This document shows, piece by piece, positions 36,036 to 47,475 of a stretch of 64,000 nucleotides of DNA (positions are counted from its first letter, which is position 1; each line of letters starts with the position of its first letter). The DNA is from Micropterus salmoides (lineage: Eukaryota; Chordata; Actinopteri; Centrarchiformes; Centrarchidae). A program made the translations under genes and the position numbers. Location of the stretch: assembly GCF_014851395.1 (NCBI RefSeq), contig NW_024040817.1, positions 18,378,519-18,442,518 of the forward strand. Direction: 5' to 3'. The notes beneath the pieces were generated by a model. The model was not told the DNA's origin. It did not search any database and saw only the letters and a list, made by a program, of their open reading frames with translations.

Positions 36036-36054
36036 AGCAACGGCCCTTAGCAAC
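36036..36054. promoter_or_regulatory. paired RFX-type half sites upstream of stmnd1
   Basis: AGCAAC occurs at 36036-36041 and again at 36049-36054, both fitting the RGYAAC half of the ciliary RFX X-box. The left X-box halves are only partial matches. The pair lies about 160 bases before the stmnd1 start codon. Confidence 0.4.
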
Positions 36055-36212
36055 GCACCGGGTCCGTGGAGACTGTGTCCGGGGGTGTGTGTGTGTGTAG
36101 GAATGCAAGGCTACACGGATCAAATAACAGAGGAAAAACACACCGAGGTGCAATTAAACCTGACATTTGTTAGTTTTACTGACTTATTTCACGTCTTTGC
36201 TTTGAGGTGAAC

Positions 36213-39200
36213 ATGGGATGCGGCAACTCCACAAACACTGTGGTCCAACCTTTGAGACCGGAAGAGGTGAATGAAGACGAGGTAGGCTGCGTCTCACAAG
36301 ACCCGCCACTTTCAGTTATGTTTAGCTAAAATTGAGGAGTGGGGTTCAAAACGGGTGTATTGTCTATAACTGTAACCCAGAAAAGTACAACAGTAAGCTG
36401 CAGTTAACACTTAAGTATCGTAAAGTAGCCGGAACAGGTGTTACGCCGGAATCTGTGTGCCATAAAATTTTGTGACCCTAAAGGAAGAGTTGACCAAGTA
36501 TCCAGAACTGTACTGTCACTAGTTTGTGCATCTTACTGAGTTACTTAATTTGTAATACCTATAAAAACACAGCATGTGACAATGTTAAAAAAACTTTGGT
36601 GGTAATAAAGCCAATGGTGGGAGAAGTAGCTACCAATGTAAAACTAGCAATATCACAAAGTAAAAATACTTTATAGCAAGTAAAAGTCTTATTTTCAGGG
36701 GGTGAGGGCAGCGTCCTCGTCCACCTCCTCTATGTACTTAAAGTGTCCAGTGTTCATTATGCGGACAATACAAAGCAGAATCCCTTATAAATCCATTAAT
36801 ACAAAATTTTAACATTTTATGAGATTTGAAGTAGACAGTAGCCTAATGAATTGCAATTTATTGAGGTATCTGTTAATGTTAGTTATGGTTTGGGGGGTTT
36901 ATAAGGAGTAAAAACCCTATAACATTGATCAGATTACAAAAAAAAACATCCCTGAATTTTCACCTTTATTAAATTAAATTAGGGCCCTTTTAAGGTATAA
37001 ATTAGGGCATGGTTTTGGTGTTAATTGGTCAGTTTTAATTTTTTTAGTTTTTACATCACAAAACCTCTTAAGCTGTTCACACAATACATAACAAAATACA
37101 GTACCGTATGTTCTCCATTAATTATCTAAATATTTGGGGTGAAACTCCAAACTCAAATATATAGTATAACTCAAATATTCATGTACATTCAAAAGGTCAC
37201 TGGAGTACAGAGATTTTGTAAGAAACTTAACATATCAAAGGTAAAAGTACTCATAATGCAGCTAATTTCAGCGTTATAATACACACCATACTGTTGTATT
37301 ATTATTATGATTGATGTAAACATGTAAGTAGCATTTTAAAGCTGTAGTTCTAGCTTATTTTGACGGCTGTTACAATTTGTGATATGATTCACTATTAGTG
37401 GGAATTTGCTTCACAATTTTAGTTTTCACTGAAGAAATTATTAAAATCATGATGTAGGACGTATGTTGAGGTCTGTACCAAACATGTCAACTAATTGTGC
37501 AGCCCTATAATCATGTTTTGTATGTAAAATCTTCTGTGAAGTGACTGTAGCTGTCAGAGTGATGTAAAACAAAAAGTACAATATTTCCCTCTGAAATGCA
37601 GTGGATTAGACGTATAAAGGGGCGTTAAATGTAAATTCTCAAGTAAAACATTCTACTTAGTACTATACTTTTTTCACTGGTTACAGTATACACTTACAGG
37701 CTAGTGCATACCAGTTCGTTTTCAAACTCGATGATGATGTAATTTGTAGGGGTTACCTGCTGTGTATCATTATTGTTCCTGAGCTACTGTGTTCATGACA
37801 ATGTGTCAACACACAGATGTCACCATGACCACATCATGTCTGGGAAAACAAAAAGAATGAGGTCAGAGGTTAAAAAAAATGTCTTGTGCCATGTTTCATG
37901 CATTCATAGTGTGTCTCTTTGCTGTCAGGATGAGACAGGAAGTAAACTGGATGGTCGTGGAGACTCGGCCGTGTCGAAGGGCACCACAGACAGCGGAGTG
38001 GTGATGGAGAACAGGGAGATGCCTGTGTTACCTGGAGCAGTACCCAGAAAACTCCCTGCTCTAACAAGTGTCAGAGAACGTGAGGCTGACAGAATTACAC
38101 AAGACGGTGAGCATGTGCCCCAAACATGCTGAATAAAACAGAGCGTGTAGAGAAAATCCAGAGGAAACAACCTAAAGTGTTTTTATTTCGTGTGTCTTGC
38201 AGGCTTCCTGCAGCAGGACAGCACAGTGCAGGAGCGCCCAAAGTCCAGTGAGATCCTGGAGGAGCTGCTGAACCAGGGTATCATCCCAGTGGGACAGACC
38301 AGAGAGAGGGGAGGCAGGGCTGGAGAGGCTTATAGCATCATGGTGGGTACCTGGTGCACACTGGTTTAAACTTGGGTAGAAGTGGAGAACATAATACCAA
38401 TATTGTGATATTAGACTAGATATTAACTTTGATTGTTTTAATATAGTGACATTATACCAGAAATTCCATAGTTTTAAAAGCTGCATTAAATTCTTCTGAG
38501 CAGATCTAACTACTCTAGCTAGTTTTCAATCATCTTTCAAACATATTGTGATATTGGATTTAGTCACCATTGGATAAGCTTATACTCAAGTCTCAGAACA
38601 GACATTGCTGCTTAGATGAGGTCAGTAAATTTGCCTGCAAATCTAATATTGCTACTACTATTATTATTACTAACAGAAGTACTTAATTACCTAAACCTGC
38701 AATAATTGGGGGCAGTGGAAACAAGACTAATGCATTATGACTTTCTAGTTGATATGGCCAACAGCAGACAAACAGTTGCCTATTTACACATCCAGCAGAT
38801 ACGGAGCAACACTAGCATTACTCTGAAGTCAAGTTTCTGTCCAACTGAGTTCAATATTCAGTTTAATTAGCACTGTTTTTGGTCTCTACCAACTTTAGCT
38901 TCTAAATGCTCCACTATGTTCACCAGGCACCAGCTATTCGCTAACTGTGTTTGTTGGATCTGCTGTGGCCATAAACAAAGTCATTGGAGTGTTTGGAGTG
39001 AACCAAAACAGAAAAGTTGCGGGCTGAAAACCAAAATATGGCATGGACAGAGAAAGCTACCCTCTTAACATCCTCATCAAGCATCCTGTTCTGTTTCTCT
39101 CTACTTTCTCACAATCTGAATGAAAAATAAAAAACATTAAATGACAAATATTAGGTTCTCAAATAACATTAAAATATGAAAATGAATCAATGACTGGACC

Positions 39201-40310
39201 AAGATGTGGCCAATAGGTGACCTTGGCTACTATAGAGTAGCCTACAGCACACAGGTAGTAACACGTCTATTAATTGAGGGTTATGTAAAAAGAAAAGACC
39301 ATAATACTATATGGTAACTAACAGGCCTTTTTCACAACATGTATTTCTTGCAACAAAAAAGCCTAGGTGTTACTAATAATATGAAAGGTTATATGTGTAA
39401 CCCTTGTTTTTAATGACACTGGTGTGCATTAACTGAACTGCAGTCAGCATCCTGTTGCTTGCGCCAGCACTCTAGCAAATCCAGCAAATCTACCGGCCAG
39501 ATCAGCCCCGGGAGTTTGGATGAATTAGCTGACGTTATGCACTCAAGACAGTATTTTGCTGTGTTAGCTAGCTAGTACTTCATCTGTGTTAGCAAGTACA
39601 CTTACGTTAGCTAACATTAGCCAACTAAAAGCACAATATCACAATGTATTTCACATGCTTTACAGTAATGGCAGCTTTGACTTTGGACTTTGTGTTGGAC
39701 CCTGTGTTGTGGTGGGTGCAGGCTGTTTGTTGATGTTAGCGGACTCCATTTTTAAGTTAATGTTAGCTAGCGTTGCACACTGTAGGGGAGCGGAAGAGAA
39801 AGCGTTTTCCACAGGCTATTATGGGCAACCGAGAAAGTCAAATTTTTTAAAATATGGTACAGTCTATTCACACATTGGCAATACAAAGAGATTAATAAAT
39901 GTTAATTGCTTCACCTTCTTACAAATGGTACCTTTAATTATACCTCTTTCCCATTTAAATGAACCAATAGCCCAACATGGTGTACTAGCACACCTAAATG
40001 TTTAATGTTATTGGCTATCACGGCACTTTTAATGCTAAAATGTCTGCTGTGTAAAAACACATTTGAACTGAAGACTGAAAAAACTAACATTGGTCTCATT
40101 GACTGGCCACCCATTTGAAAATTTCTGTCCTGGAATAATTCACAACTAAAGAATGTATAGTAAAGTTTATACCAAAGTATTAAAGTTAATTTTGTATAGG
40201 ACATTGATTTGTGTTGCCAATTATTTTTCACAGGAAGGTGAGGTCAGTATGTTTGCGTGGAAGTGCATTCATTTGTAATTCTGAGATTGTCTGTCCTCTG
40301 TCTCCCCCTG

Positions 40311-40380
<70 letters not shown>

Positions 40381-41065
40381 CAGCTGGATGACAGAGAGGT
40401 GGTCAGACGAAGACCTCCTGCCAGACTGGAGTCCCTGAAAGCCAAGGAGCAAAGTCTCCCCAGCAGAGAAGTGATTGAGGAGAAGATAAGACTTGCTGAA
40501 GAGAGACGCAAGGTCAAGTCTGTGTGTGTGTGTGTCATCATTTACCTGAACACCTCAGCTGTTTCTCTCCGTCTCCCCCTCTCACTTTTTCTTATGTTTT
40601 TTGCTTGTGTTCCCTTCACACTCTCAGTTAAGGGAAGACGAGCTCAAGACACGTTTGAGGACCAAGTCAGCCCGTGTTCGTTGCCCTGCCCCCACCTCGA
40701 GCACAGAGGTGGTGGACGAGGATGCAGCCCTCACCCCTGTGGAGCTGCTACAGCATCCTCTCAACCTGGACCCCCTAGATCCACCGCCTCGCAGCCAGGT
40801 CCCATGCAAGGCGGCTGAGGGCGGGGAGAGGGTTAGAGAGCCTGGAGGTGACAGCAGAGAGGAAATGAGCAAAGCCAACAGGAGAGAAAGGAGAAGGGGG
40901 GGGGGAGAGAGTGGAGATAATAGAGGTGAAGGTGCAGATAGAATAAGTGAAGACAATGACGGGGAGGAGGAGGTGGAACTGACCCACGTGGAGGAGCTCA
41001 GGAAGGAACAGCTGGAGAGTGATTCTAGCTTTCAACATGCAGAGGACAAAGAGGAGATCTTTTAA
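36213..41065 (+). CDS. stmnd1: stmnd1, stathmin domain-containing protein 1
   Basis: STMND1 is a little-studied protein with a stathmin-like (tubulin-binding) region and a lipidated N-terminus. Five coding exons: 36213-36281, 37929-38106, 38203-38342, 40384-40512, 40628-41065, giving 954 nt (317 aa; human about 276). The start MGCGNS fits N-myristoylation at Gly2 with palmitoylation at Cys3, as in the human MGCGPS. Family matches are KSSEILEELLNQGIIPVGQ and REVIEEKIRLAEERRK followed by LREDELKTRLR, which is the helical stathmin segment. The last exon is longer than in human and very acidic/basic (RRERRRGGGESGD, DGEEEVELTHVEEL). Exon 4 is preceded directly by a TG microsatellite. Its place between nup153 and rbm24 agrees with human 6p22 neighbours. 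Confidence 0.9.
36612..37679. mobile_element. degenerate hAT-like repeat in stmnd1 intron 1
   Basis: The left end CAATGGTGGGAGAAGTA and the right end (reverse complement) CAGTGAAAAAAGTATAGT are the decayed termini of a very common fish repeat. The interior has its typical blocks (AAGTAAAAGT near 36676; AAAAGTACTCATAATGCAG near 37243; TACAATATTTCCCTCTGAAA near 37580). No transposase is encoded and no exact 8-bp target duplication remains. Confidence 0.65.
38343..40300. other. stmnd1 intron 3
   Basis: Two kilobases without a supported gene. Around 38700-39060 the sequence (for example TGGTCTCTACCAACTTTAGC and TGCTCCACTATGTTCACCAG) resembles a repeat I have seen scattered in fish introns. The rest has TTAGCTAAC-type words only. 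Confidence 0.4.
40312..40378 (+). repeat. TG microsatellite abutting the stmnd1 exon 4 acceptor
   Basis: About 33 uninterrupted TG units end five bases before the exon (TG run, then TATCAG). The usual polypyrimidine tract is replaced by the repeat, so the acceptor region is a TG tract itself. Confidence 0.92.
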
Positions 41066-41418
41066 TTTTCTTACAAAAATGAACCATGAATCAGCACTAT
41101 TAAAAAAGAGAGAGGGAGAGAGCCAAAATTATTCCTTTTGCACAGACGAGAGGCCTGTTGAAACTTGTAAAAACAAAAATGTAAAGAAATGTATAATGTA
41201 GGCTATACATTGTTATGTATTGTAAGAAATTAACAGATGCAATTAAGCTGTGATTATCCCTACAGTTGAAGATATTGTTTGTGCTTTCATGAAAAAGTAC
41301 TATTTTCTCTGCAGGGACGTGCATTCAGCCCATAAACTGTTGTAGCCTAATAATATTGTAGCTCAGTAATAAGCACAAAGGAATGCAATGCAATATAATT
41401 TCCCTTAGTAAATTCTTA

Positions 41419-41424
41419 AATAAA
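41419..41424 (+). terminator. candidate stmnd1 poly(A) signal
   Basis: AATAAA about 350 bases after the stop codon is the first canonical signal downstream of stmnd1. Confidence 0.5.
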
Positions 41425-43500
41425 TGTGATGACAGCTTAATGTTCTTGCCAATACACAAAGTTAATTTTAAGGAACTTTTTCTTTTCTTTTCTTTCTACA
41501 TTTAATTGTAAAATATGAAATTGTTAAGTCTCCCTGTTAAGGGTGTACTGTGGTTGCGCCGCTGGACATAAGATGGCGCTGTTTCAGTGGGTTACAGTTG
41601 TATCGCAACTCCCTAAAGTCAGGGCACCTCATCTATAACGTAAGCTACTAGAAGGAGGTTCTGGCAACATGTTGATCAATAAAGTTCACATTTTCCCTAT
41701 GTGTTGTTTGTGGGAGCTCAGTGATCTGTGAGAATGTTAAAACTTTATAAAATTAACTCATTACCCAGGCTAAGTTTTTATTTTTCTGAGAGTTTGAGTA
41801 GCTATGACCTCAGTGTGACTGCTAGCACTGGCTATTCAGCTGTTCCAGTGACCTTTGACCTTTAGCGTGTCTCTGCCCGACAGGTGTGTGCTAAGGCACA
41901 AAGTAACAGTATATTATCATGTCAAATGTATGTTTGAAGTAAATTAAGGGGCCAGCTTAGATGGGAACCAGGCTGCTGACACATATTCCCTGTAGGCTAC
42001 ATGTGATGTTGAGGTGTCAGGGAGTATTTCTAAAGAATACTGGGAAATTAAGTAAGTGTTCAATGGCTCCACAGCCTGTTATTGTCAAAGTATAAGAGGA
42101 TTCAGACTAGTCAGCATGCTGCACATGAACAGAAGACAACAATTGTACGCAACCTGACCGCAACCCCATTGTTGAGCTGGGAAACACGATCCTCCACTCG
42201 GACTTTTAAGCGCGTGTGGCCGCATGAATAAAATAGTGAGTGCAGCACCGCAACAAGATGCTCTATCAGGTTGCATTTCTTTGTCATCTGGTTGTCCTGC
42301 AGTGGCAATTCACATTCAGATGGAGGTGACAGCGCGCATTGGCCCTCGTCATACTCAACAAAAAAATATATATATATATTTTGGTTGGAGTTAGGATAGG
42401 ATACAATCAGCCAAACATTTCTACAAGTGCCATTTTGGTGCGCTTGAGTCACGTAACCTGTCATCGGCAGGTAGCCTTCGAGGTTTTGCACACATCTTTT
42501 TATTACCCCACATCAAATAGCCTACTTGCATAATGCTGTTCCCGTGTGCAAATGTGTCAGCTCACCGTGTTACATGGGGAGACAGGATATATGTAGGCCA
42601 GGAACAGAGGGCTCACAGAAGCGGAGCCGCCATGAATGATTAACCGCAGAGTTCCCTCTCGCATTACCGGAGGTGAATCACTCATGCTGGTCGTCCATCC
42701 AACAGGCCGCCCAGTGCAGAGGAGGTTCACAAGTTATTTTAATCATTGATGTGCAGAGACTCTTGATTGAATTGATCTCTCGGTGTTTTACTTGATCCTT
42801 TCCCATCATAATAGCTGTGCCATATGACGCACGGCGCTTTTGTCACAACAATGATTTAATTATTGAAATGTTATCCTTTCACCATCTTTTTACGATGATA
42901 AGGCTTCATTCAGCACCACGTCAACATCCCAACGACCCTAAAAGCGAAGTAGGGAGCACTACTTGTTAAAATGTTGTCAGATATGATTTTTTAAACTTGT
43001 TGTAAGTTCATTCATTCATTCAAGGCTGTAATGGCAGAACCCCTTAAAGTGAAGGAAACCGTTAAAACAGAGAAGGAAACTTGCCTAAACTCCGTCAACG
43101 TCCCACAAGTGGACTGTCTTTAAGTTTGGTCCTTCCAGTGGAGCCTCAAAGCTACACCTGTCTCTCTGCTCACTACTGCTGTGATGTGTCTGTCCAACCC
43201 GCCTTGACCGGCTGTTTTGCAGGAGGCCTAATCGATGTAAACTTATAGAGACCCTGATCTACGTTTTATCTCGCCAAAGAGAGAAAATATAGATATTGAT
43301 ATGTCCTCTGTTTGACACATTTTCACATGAACTATACTACAAGCCTGTGCTCATATTTTTCACCAACATGTCATGAGTAGAATCAGGTTTTTTTGGCCCC
43401 TGATGAAATTAACGTGATTCCAGCAAAGGCAGCCGGGATCTTTTTCGGAGCTCCAGTTTCCCAGCTGTTTGTGCGCGCTGGTGGGCGGGCAGAGATGGAC
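41425..43500. other. stmnd1-rbm24 intergenic region
   Basis: Two kilobases without a supported gene. The right half (from about 42550) becomes GC-richer and probably belongs to the rbm24 upstream regulatory region. An E-box-like CATATG is at about 42822. No repeat ends were recognised. Confidence 0.45.
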
Positions 43501-43529
43501 TGAAAGCTGGGTGGAGTTAGGAGCAGCGC

Positions 43530-43831
43530 TTTTAGGAATGGGTCCCCAACCTATTTAGTTAGACAGCAGAGTTACCAAGAAGAGCTGGAAACACCTGATG
43601 GTCTCGCTGGGACAATCCGCTCCATATAACTCCCCTCTTCACTGTCGGAACATAAATCTACCTCCAGGCTTCACTTTTGTCGAGTTTTTGTTTTGTTTTC
43701 TCTTCTGAAAAAGTTAAAGAGCCAGCTGATCTCTCTTTCTCTCTCTCTTCATCCAAAGAATTATTGATAAGGAGACATTGCACTATACTTTTTATTTTTA
43801 TTGTTCCTATTTATTGTATTTTGCACTAACG
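43530..43831 (+). promoter_or_regulatory. rbm24 proximal promoter and 5' UTR
   Basis: Muscle-type motifs cluster here: GGAATG (TEAD/MCAT core) near 43535, CTATTTAGTT at 43551-43560 (close to, but not exactly, the MEF2 consensus), CACCTG and CAGCTG E-boxes, and CCATATAACT near 43622 (a near-CArG box). A CT-rich leader (TCTCTCTTTCTCTCTCTCTT) precedes the ATG. Function is inferred from position and the known muscle expression of rbm24. Confidence 0.4.
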
Positions 43832-46176
43832 ATGCACACCACGCAAAAGGACACGACCTATACGAAGATTTTTGTCGGGGGTCTTCCCTACCACACCACG
43901 GATTCAAGTCTCAGGAAATATTTTGAGGTGTTTGGTGAGATTGAAGAAGCGGTGGTCATCACCGACAGACAGACCGGCAAGTCTAGGGGTTATGGATTCG
44001 TAAGTATCCCTTTGTAGTAACACGTCTTACTACTACTACTTCAGTTTTATACAGAATGTAACTCCTGCACACTTTCACGCATGTAGGAAATAATACGACT
44101 GCGCGGCTGTTGCTGTCTGTCACAACATCATGACTAACTTTAATACATCGGCAGTCATGAGATACTAATGTTTTGATAAGCAGTGTCCTACTCAAATTTA
44201 ACTCTGGCGTCTGTTGCAATCTCGCACTCACAAACTTGTTGCGCTTTGCTATGCGCCCTCACACGTTTTAAAGTGAGCTGCCCTTACAGTGACAGCTCTG
44301 GTGGGCTGAGGGGAAAAAACTCATGATGATGACTTTATGTTACAGAGCAGTTTTGTTTGCGGTTACGCTGGTTTCATAACCTCTAAGCTGTTTACAACTT
44401 TGCTCCTAACTTTCGTAAAATATTTTGCTCCCACTTGTCATAAAACCTGGCAGACAAAAAGCATTTCAGCAGCAAGCTGCTCAATGCCACTCACTGAGTA
44501 TTAAAATATCTCTTTACTGACAGTTTAATTTATTTACACTCTTGTGTACAACACTGGAACTTCTGCATACATATACATGTAACAGGGCTGCTTAAAGAGG
44601 GATCTAGACACCAAAACATGAGAATTAACTCTGGCACATATTACCAGTAGAGGATGTGGAAAAACTGCACAGTCACCCTTGATATGCACAAATATCTGTA
44701 TTTGTATGTGGACACAAATATTTCTCTGAGGTGTATTTAATCCTCATATCTTCTCTTTAGTTTTGTAGTGACACCATATTCATGCATCATTCTTTCTCTT
44801 TTCCTTTATTTTCTCCCTAAAAAGGCTTTTGGCCAGGCCACTTGCCAGTTGCAAAAGAGTGTGAAAAAGAGAGGTCCTGTCTCGTGAAGCTCTGAGCGCA
44901 GTAGCCCTGATAAAGTGTGGTTGTTGTAATGGGAGCGACAATGGAGCCATGTTCAGTCAGTCATCTCAGCCTGGCTCCTATTCACTGCTGATAGTTTCAA
45001 CACATCCACATGAGGGTGATGGATGTGTGTGCAGCCAAATACTTGCTGCTAATAAAGGCCACATGCGCAGGGACACACACAGAAAGTTTCACACACATCT
45101 GTATGCCTCTACAAAATTATATTTGTCTCTTTGTGTTATAAACGCACATGCACTCTAACTATACAGTATGTGTTGTTAGGTCAACCTGTTGAGTCTGCAG
45201 AAAAGGAACCTCAACCTCACTTACACGCCTGCTTCAGTTATCCACATCTTTCTCATGCTCTGTGTTTCTCCCTCCCCTGTCAGGTGACGATGGCCGACCG
45301 CTCGGCTGCAGACCGGGCCTGTAAGGACCCCAACCCAATAATTGACGGCAGGAAGGCCAACGTCAACTTGGCCTACCTGGGGGCCAAGCCTCGTGTGATG
45401 CAGCCAGGTAAAGAAACGAGGACTGATACAAAACAAAAAACATATGCATTTGAATTTCCTCAGCAATCAATCAAAATGTGCATTCAGACATGAGCAGATG
45501 TGGTTGTTAAAATGAGCAAAATTTCAAGATGAACAAATCAGATAGCAGGTATAAGTGTCTTTGTTCCCACAGCGTTTGTTTGGGAGTGTGGTTTTGGTTT
45601 TATTGGCAAAGCAGCAAGCAGCAAGCAAGAAAATCAAGTCAATCCATACTGATATTCACCCCCGGGTTCACTTGTTTTTCTAGGCAGCGGCAGCAGATGT
45701 AAGAACATGTTAGGAGGTTATTAGGTTACTTGGCTCATGTTATTTAGCCAGACATAAGTAAAGAAAAGTAGAGTAAACTTATTTTTTAATGCTGTCTGAA
45801 TACTTTTTTTCTTGTTATTTCCTCTGTTTTGCAGGTTTTACCTTTGGTGTTCCCCAAATTCACCCTGCGTTCATCCAAAGGCCTTATGGGTAAGGGCTGA
45901 TGAGTGCACATGTATTTTAGAGGAATGTTGGGATGTACACATTTCTTAAGTAGAGACAAAATTATTCAAACATGTTTTAATTGTAAATTCTCTCTAATTT
46001 GTGATACTTAATACTATCAGCCTGATGTTTTTTGCCTTTTATCCCTATTCCTTCCCAAACATAATTGATGGCTGATTATTAGAGGTGGACATTAAGTCGT
46101 ATGTAGCTTTGTTCTGTATCACTGTCCACCAAACAGCCTGTCAGACTGCCTTTTCTAGGTTTGCCTGTTTGTAAAA

Positions 46177-46245
<69 letters not shown>

Positions 46246-47444
46246 TGTGTGTGTGTACGTGTGTGTGTGTGCTGAGTGGACAATGATGGAAACTTCCAGC
46301 CTGACTCAATGTTATCTATCTTTCTCTGGTTCGACAGGCTCGCTCTCGGTTAAGCTAACTGTGCTGGTTTGTGGAATAGTTCTGCGAACATAATCACAGA
46401 TCAGAGAAAGGAATAACCTGTAGACTCAGACACACACAAACAAGCTCTCAAAATGGTGATTATAGATGCATGTACGTGGGTTTTGACCTTTTTTGTTTTA
46501 TTTTACTTGAATAGAACTTAGAGCTTTGTGTGCGGTTATGAAGTGGTGTTGTTAGCTAAACCGTGTGCTTTCTTACTTTAATGACCAAAAAAAAAAAAGC
46601 TGGATTGATTGAATTTTTGGGGTGTTCTTTTTTCCTTTTTTTGTGGAAGCGTGTTAACTTTGCCAAGGAAGAGCAAAGGTTTTTTTTATATTGCTTTTAG
46701 CTTGTGGTTGACCTGTTCTGTTTAACAGGATGTGCTGTTTCATGTGTTTTTTTGGCTGTCTTGTTGGAGTGAGTGGTGAATTTTCTGTGTGATTTTATGT
46801 CCCCCCCATCACCTCCTTACTCTCATTCCTCACATTATCCCCTCAAAATAACAAAACCCATCACTGCTTGTGTGTGCTTATTAGCATCTTCCTAGTGTTA
46901 CTAGCAGTTTCTTACATTAACACACGAAGCAGCAACAAATTCACTATGAAAGTGTCTCTCTTTGCCATATAGCTGCTGGTTCACCCTGTCAGTTAATTAC
47001 AGCTCTCTTGTCTTTCTTCCTTTCTCTATCTTGCTTTGTCTTTGCTCTTCTCTACACCACATATGCAAGACTTGGGGATGTTGAAGTACCATTTACCAAT
47101 CAGAAATGTGTATGTGGACGTCTTCTGAATCAGTGACAAGCCAATCAGTTATAAAGTGAGCTTTAGTGATAGTAATATTTATACATATGCATGTATGCGC
47201 AAGTGTGTGTGTGTGTGTGTGTGTGTCTTTGTCCATCATATGCATGCCCATTTTCAGCTCAGCTCACCAAAGTCTCCAGTGTGACACAAACAAATGTCTG
47301 GATGTCTCTCTCTCTCTCTCTCATTCTCTCGGAACAAGCTTTCGTCACATGGGCTTGTGGTGTTAAGGAAAACAAGCTCACCCATTGTGCCACACAAAGC
47401 CCCGAATGCTGACACTGCAGACGCATGAAGCTCTGTTTTGTGTA

Positions 47445-47475
<31 letters not shown>

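Noticed and set aside
39586..40005. 139-codon open frame in stmnd1 intron 3
   Set aside because: No family similarity, no splice support, and repeat-like TTAGCTAAC words inside.
43778..43831. upstream in-frame ATG of rbm24
   Set aside because: It would add a hydrophobic 18-residue leader absent from the family; the ATG at 43832 gives the universal MHTTQKD start.
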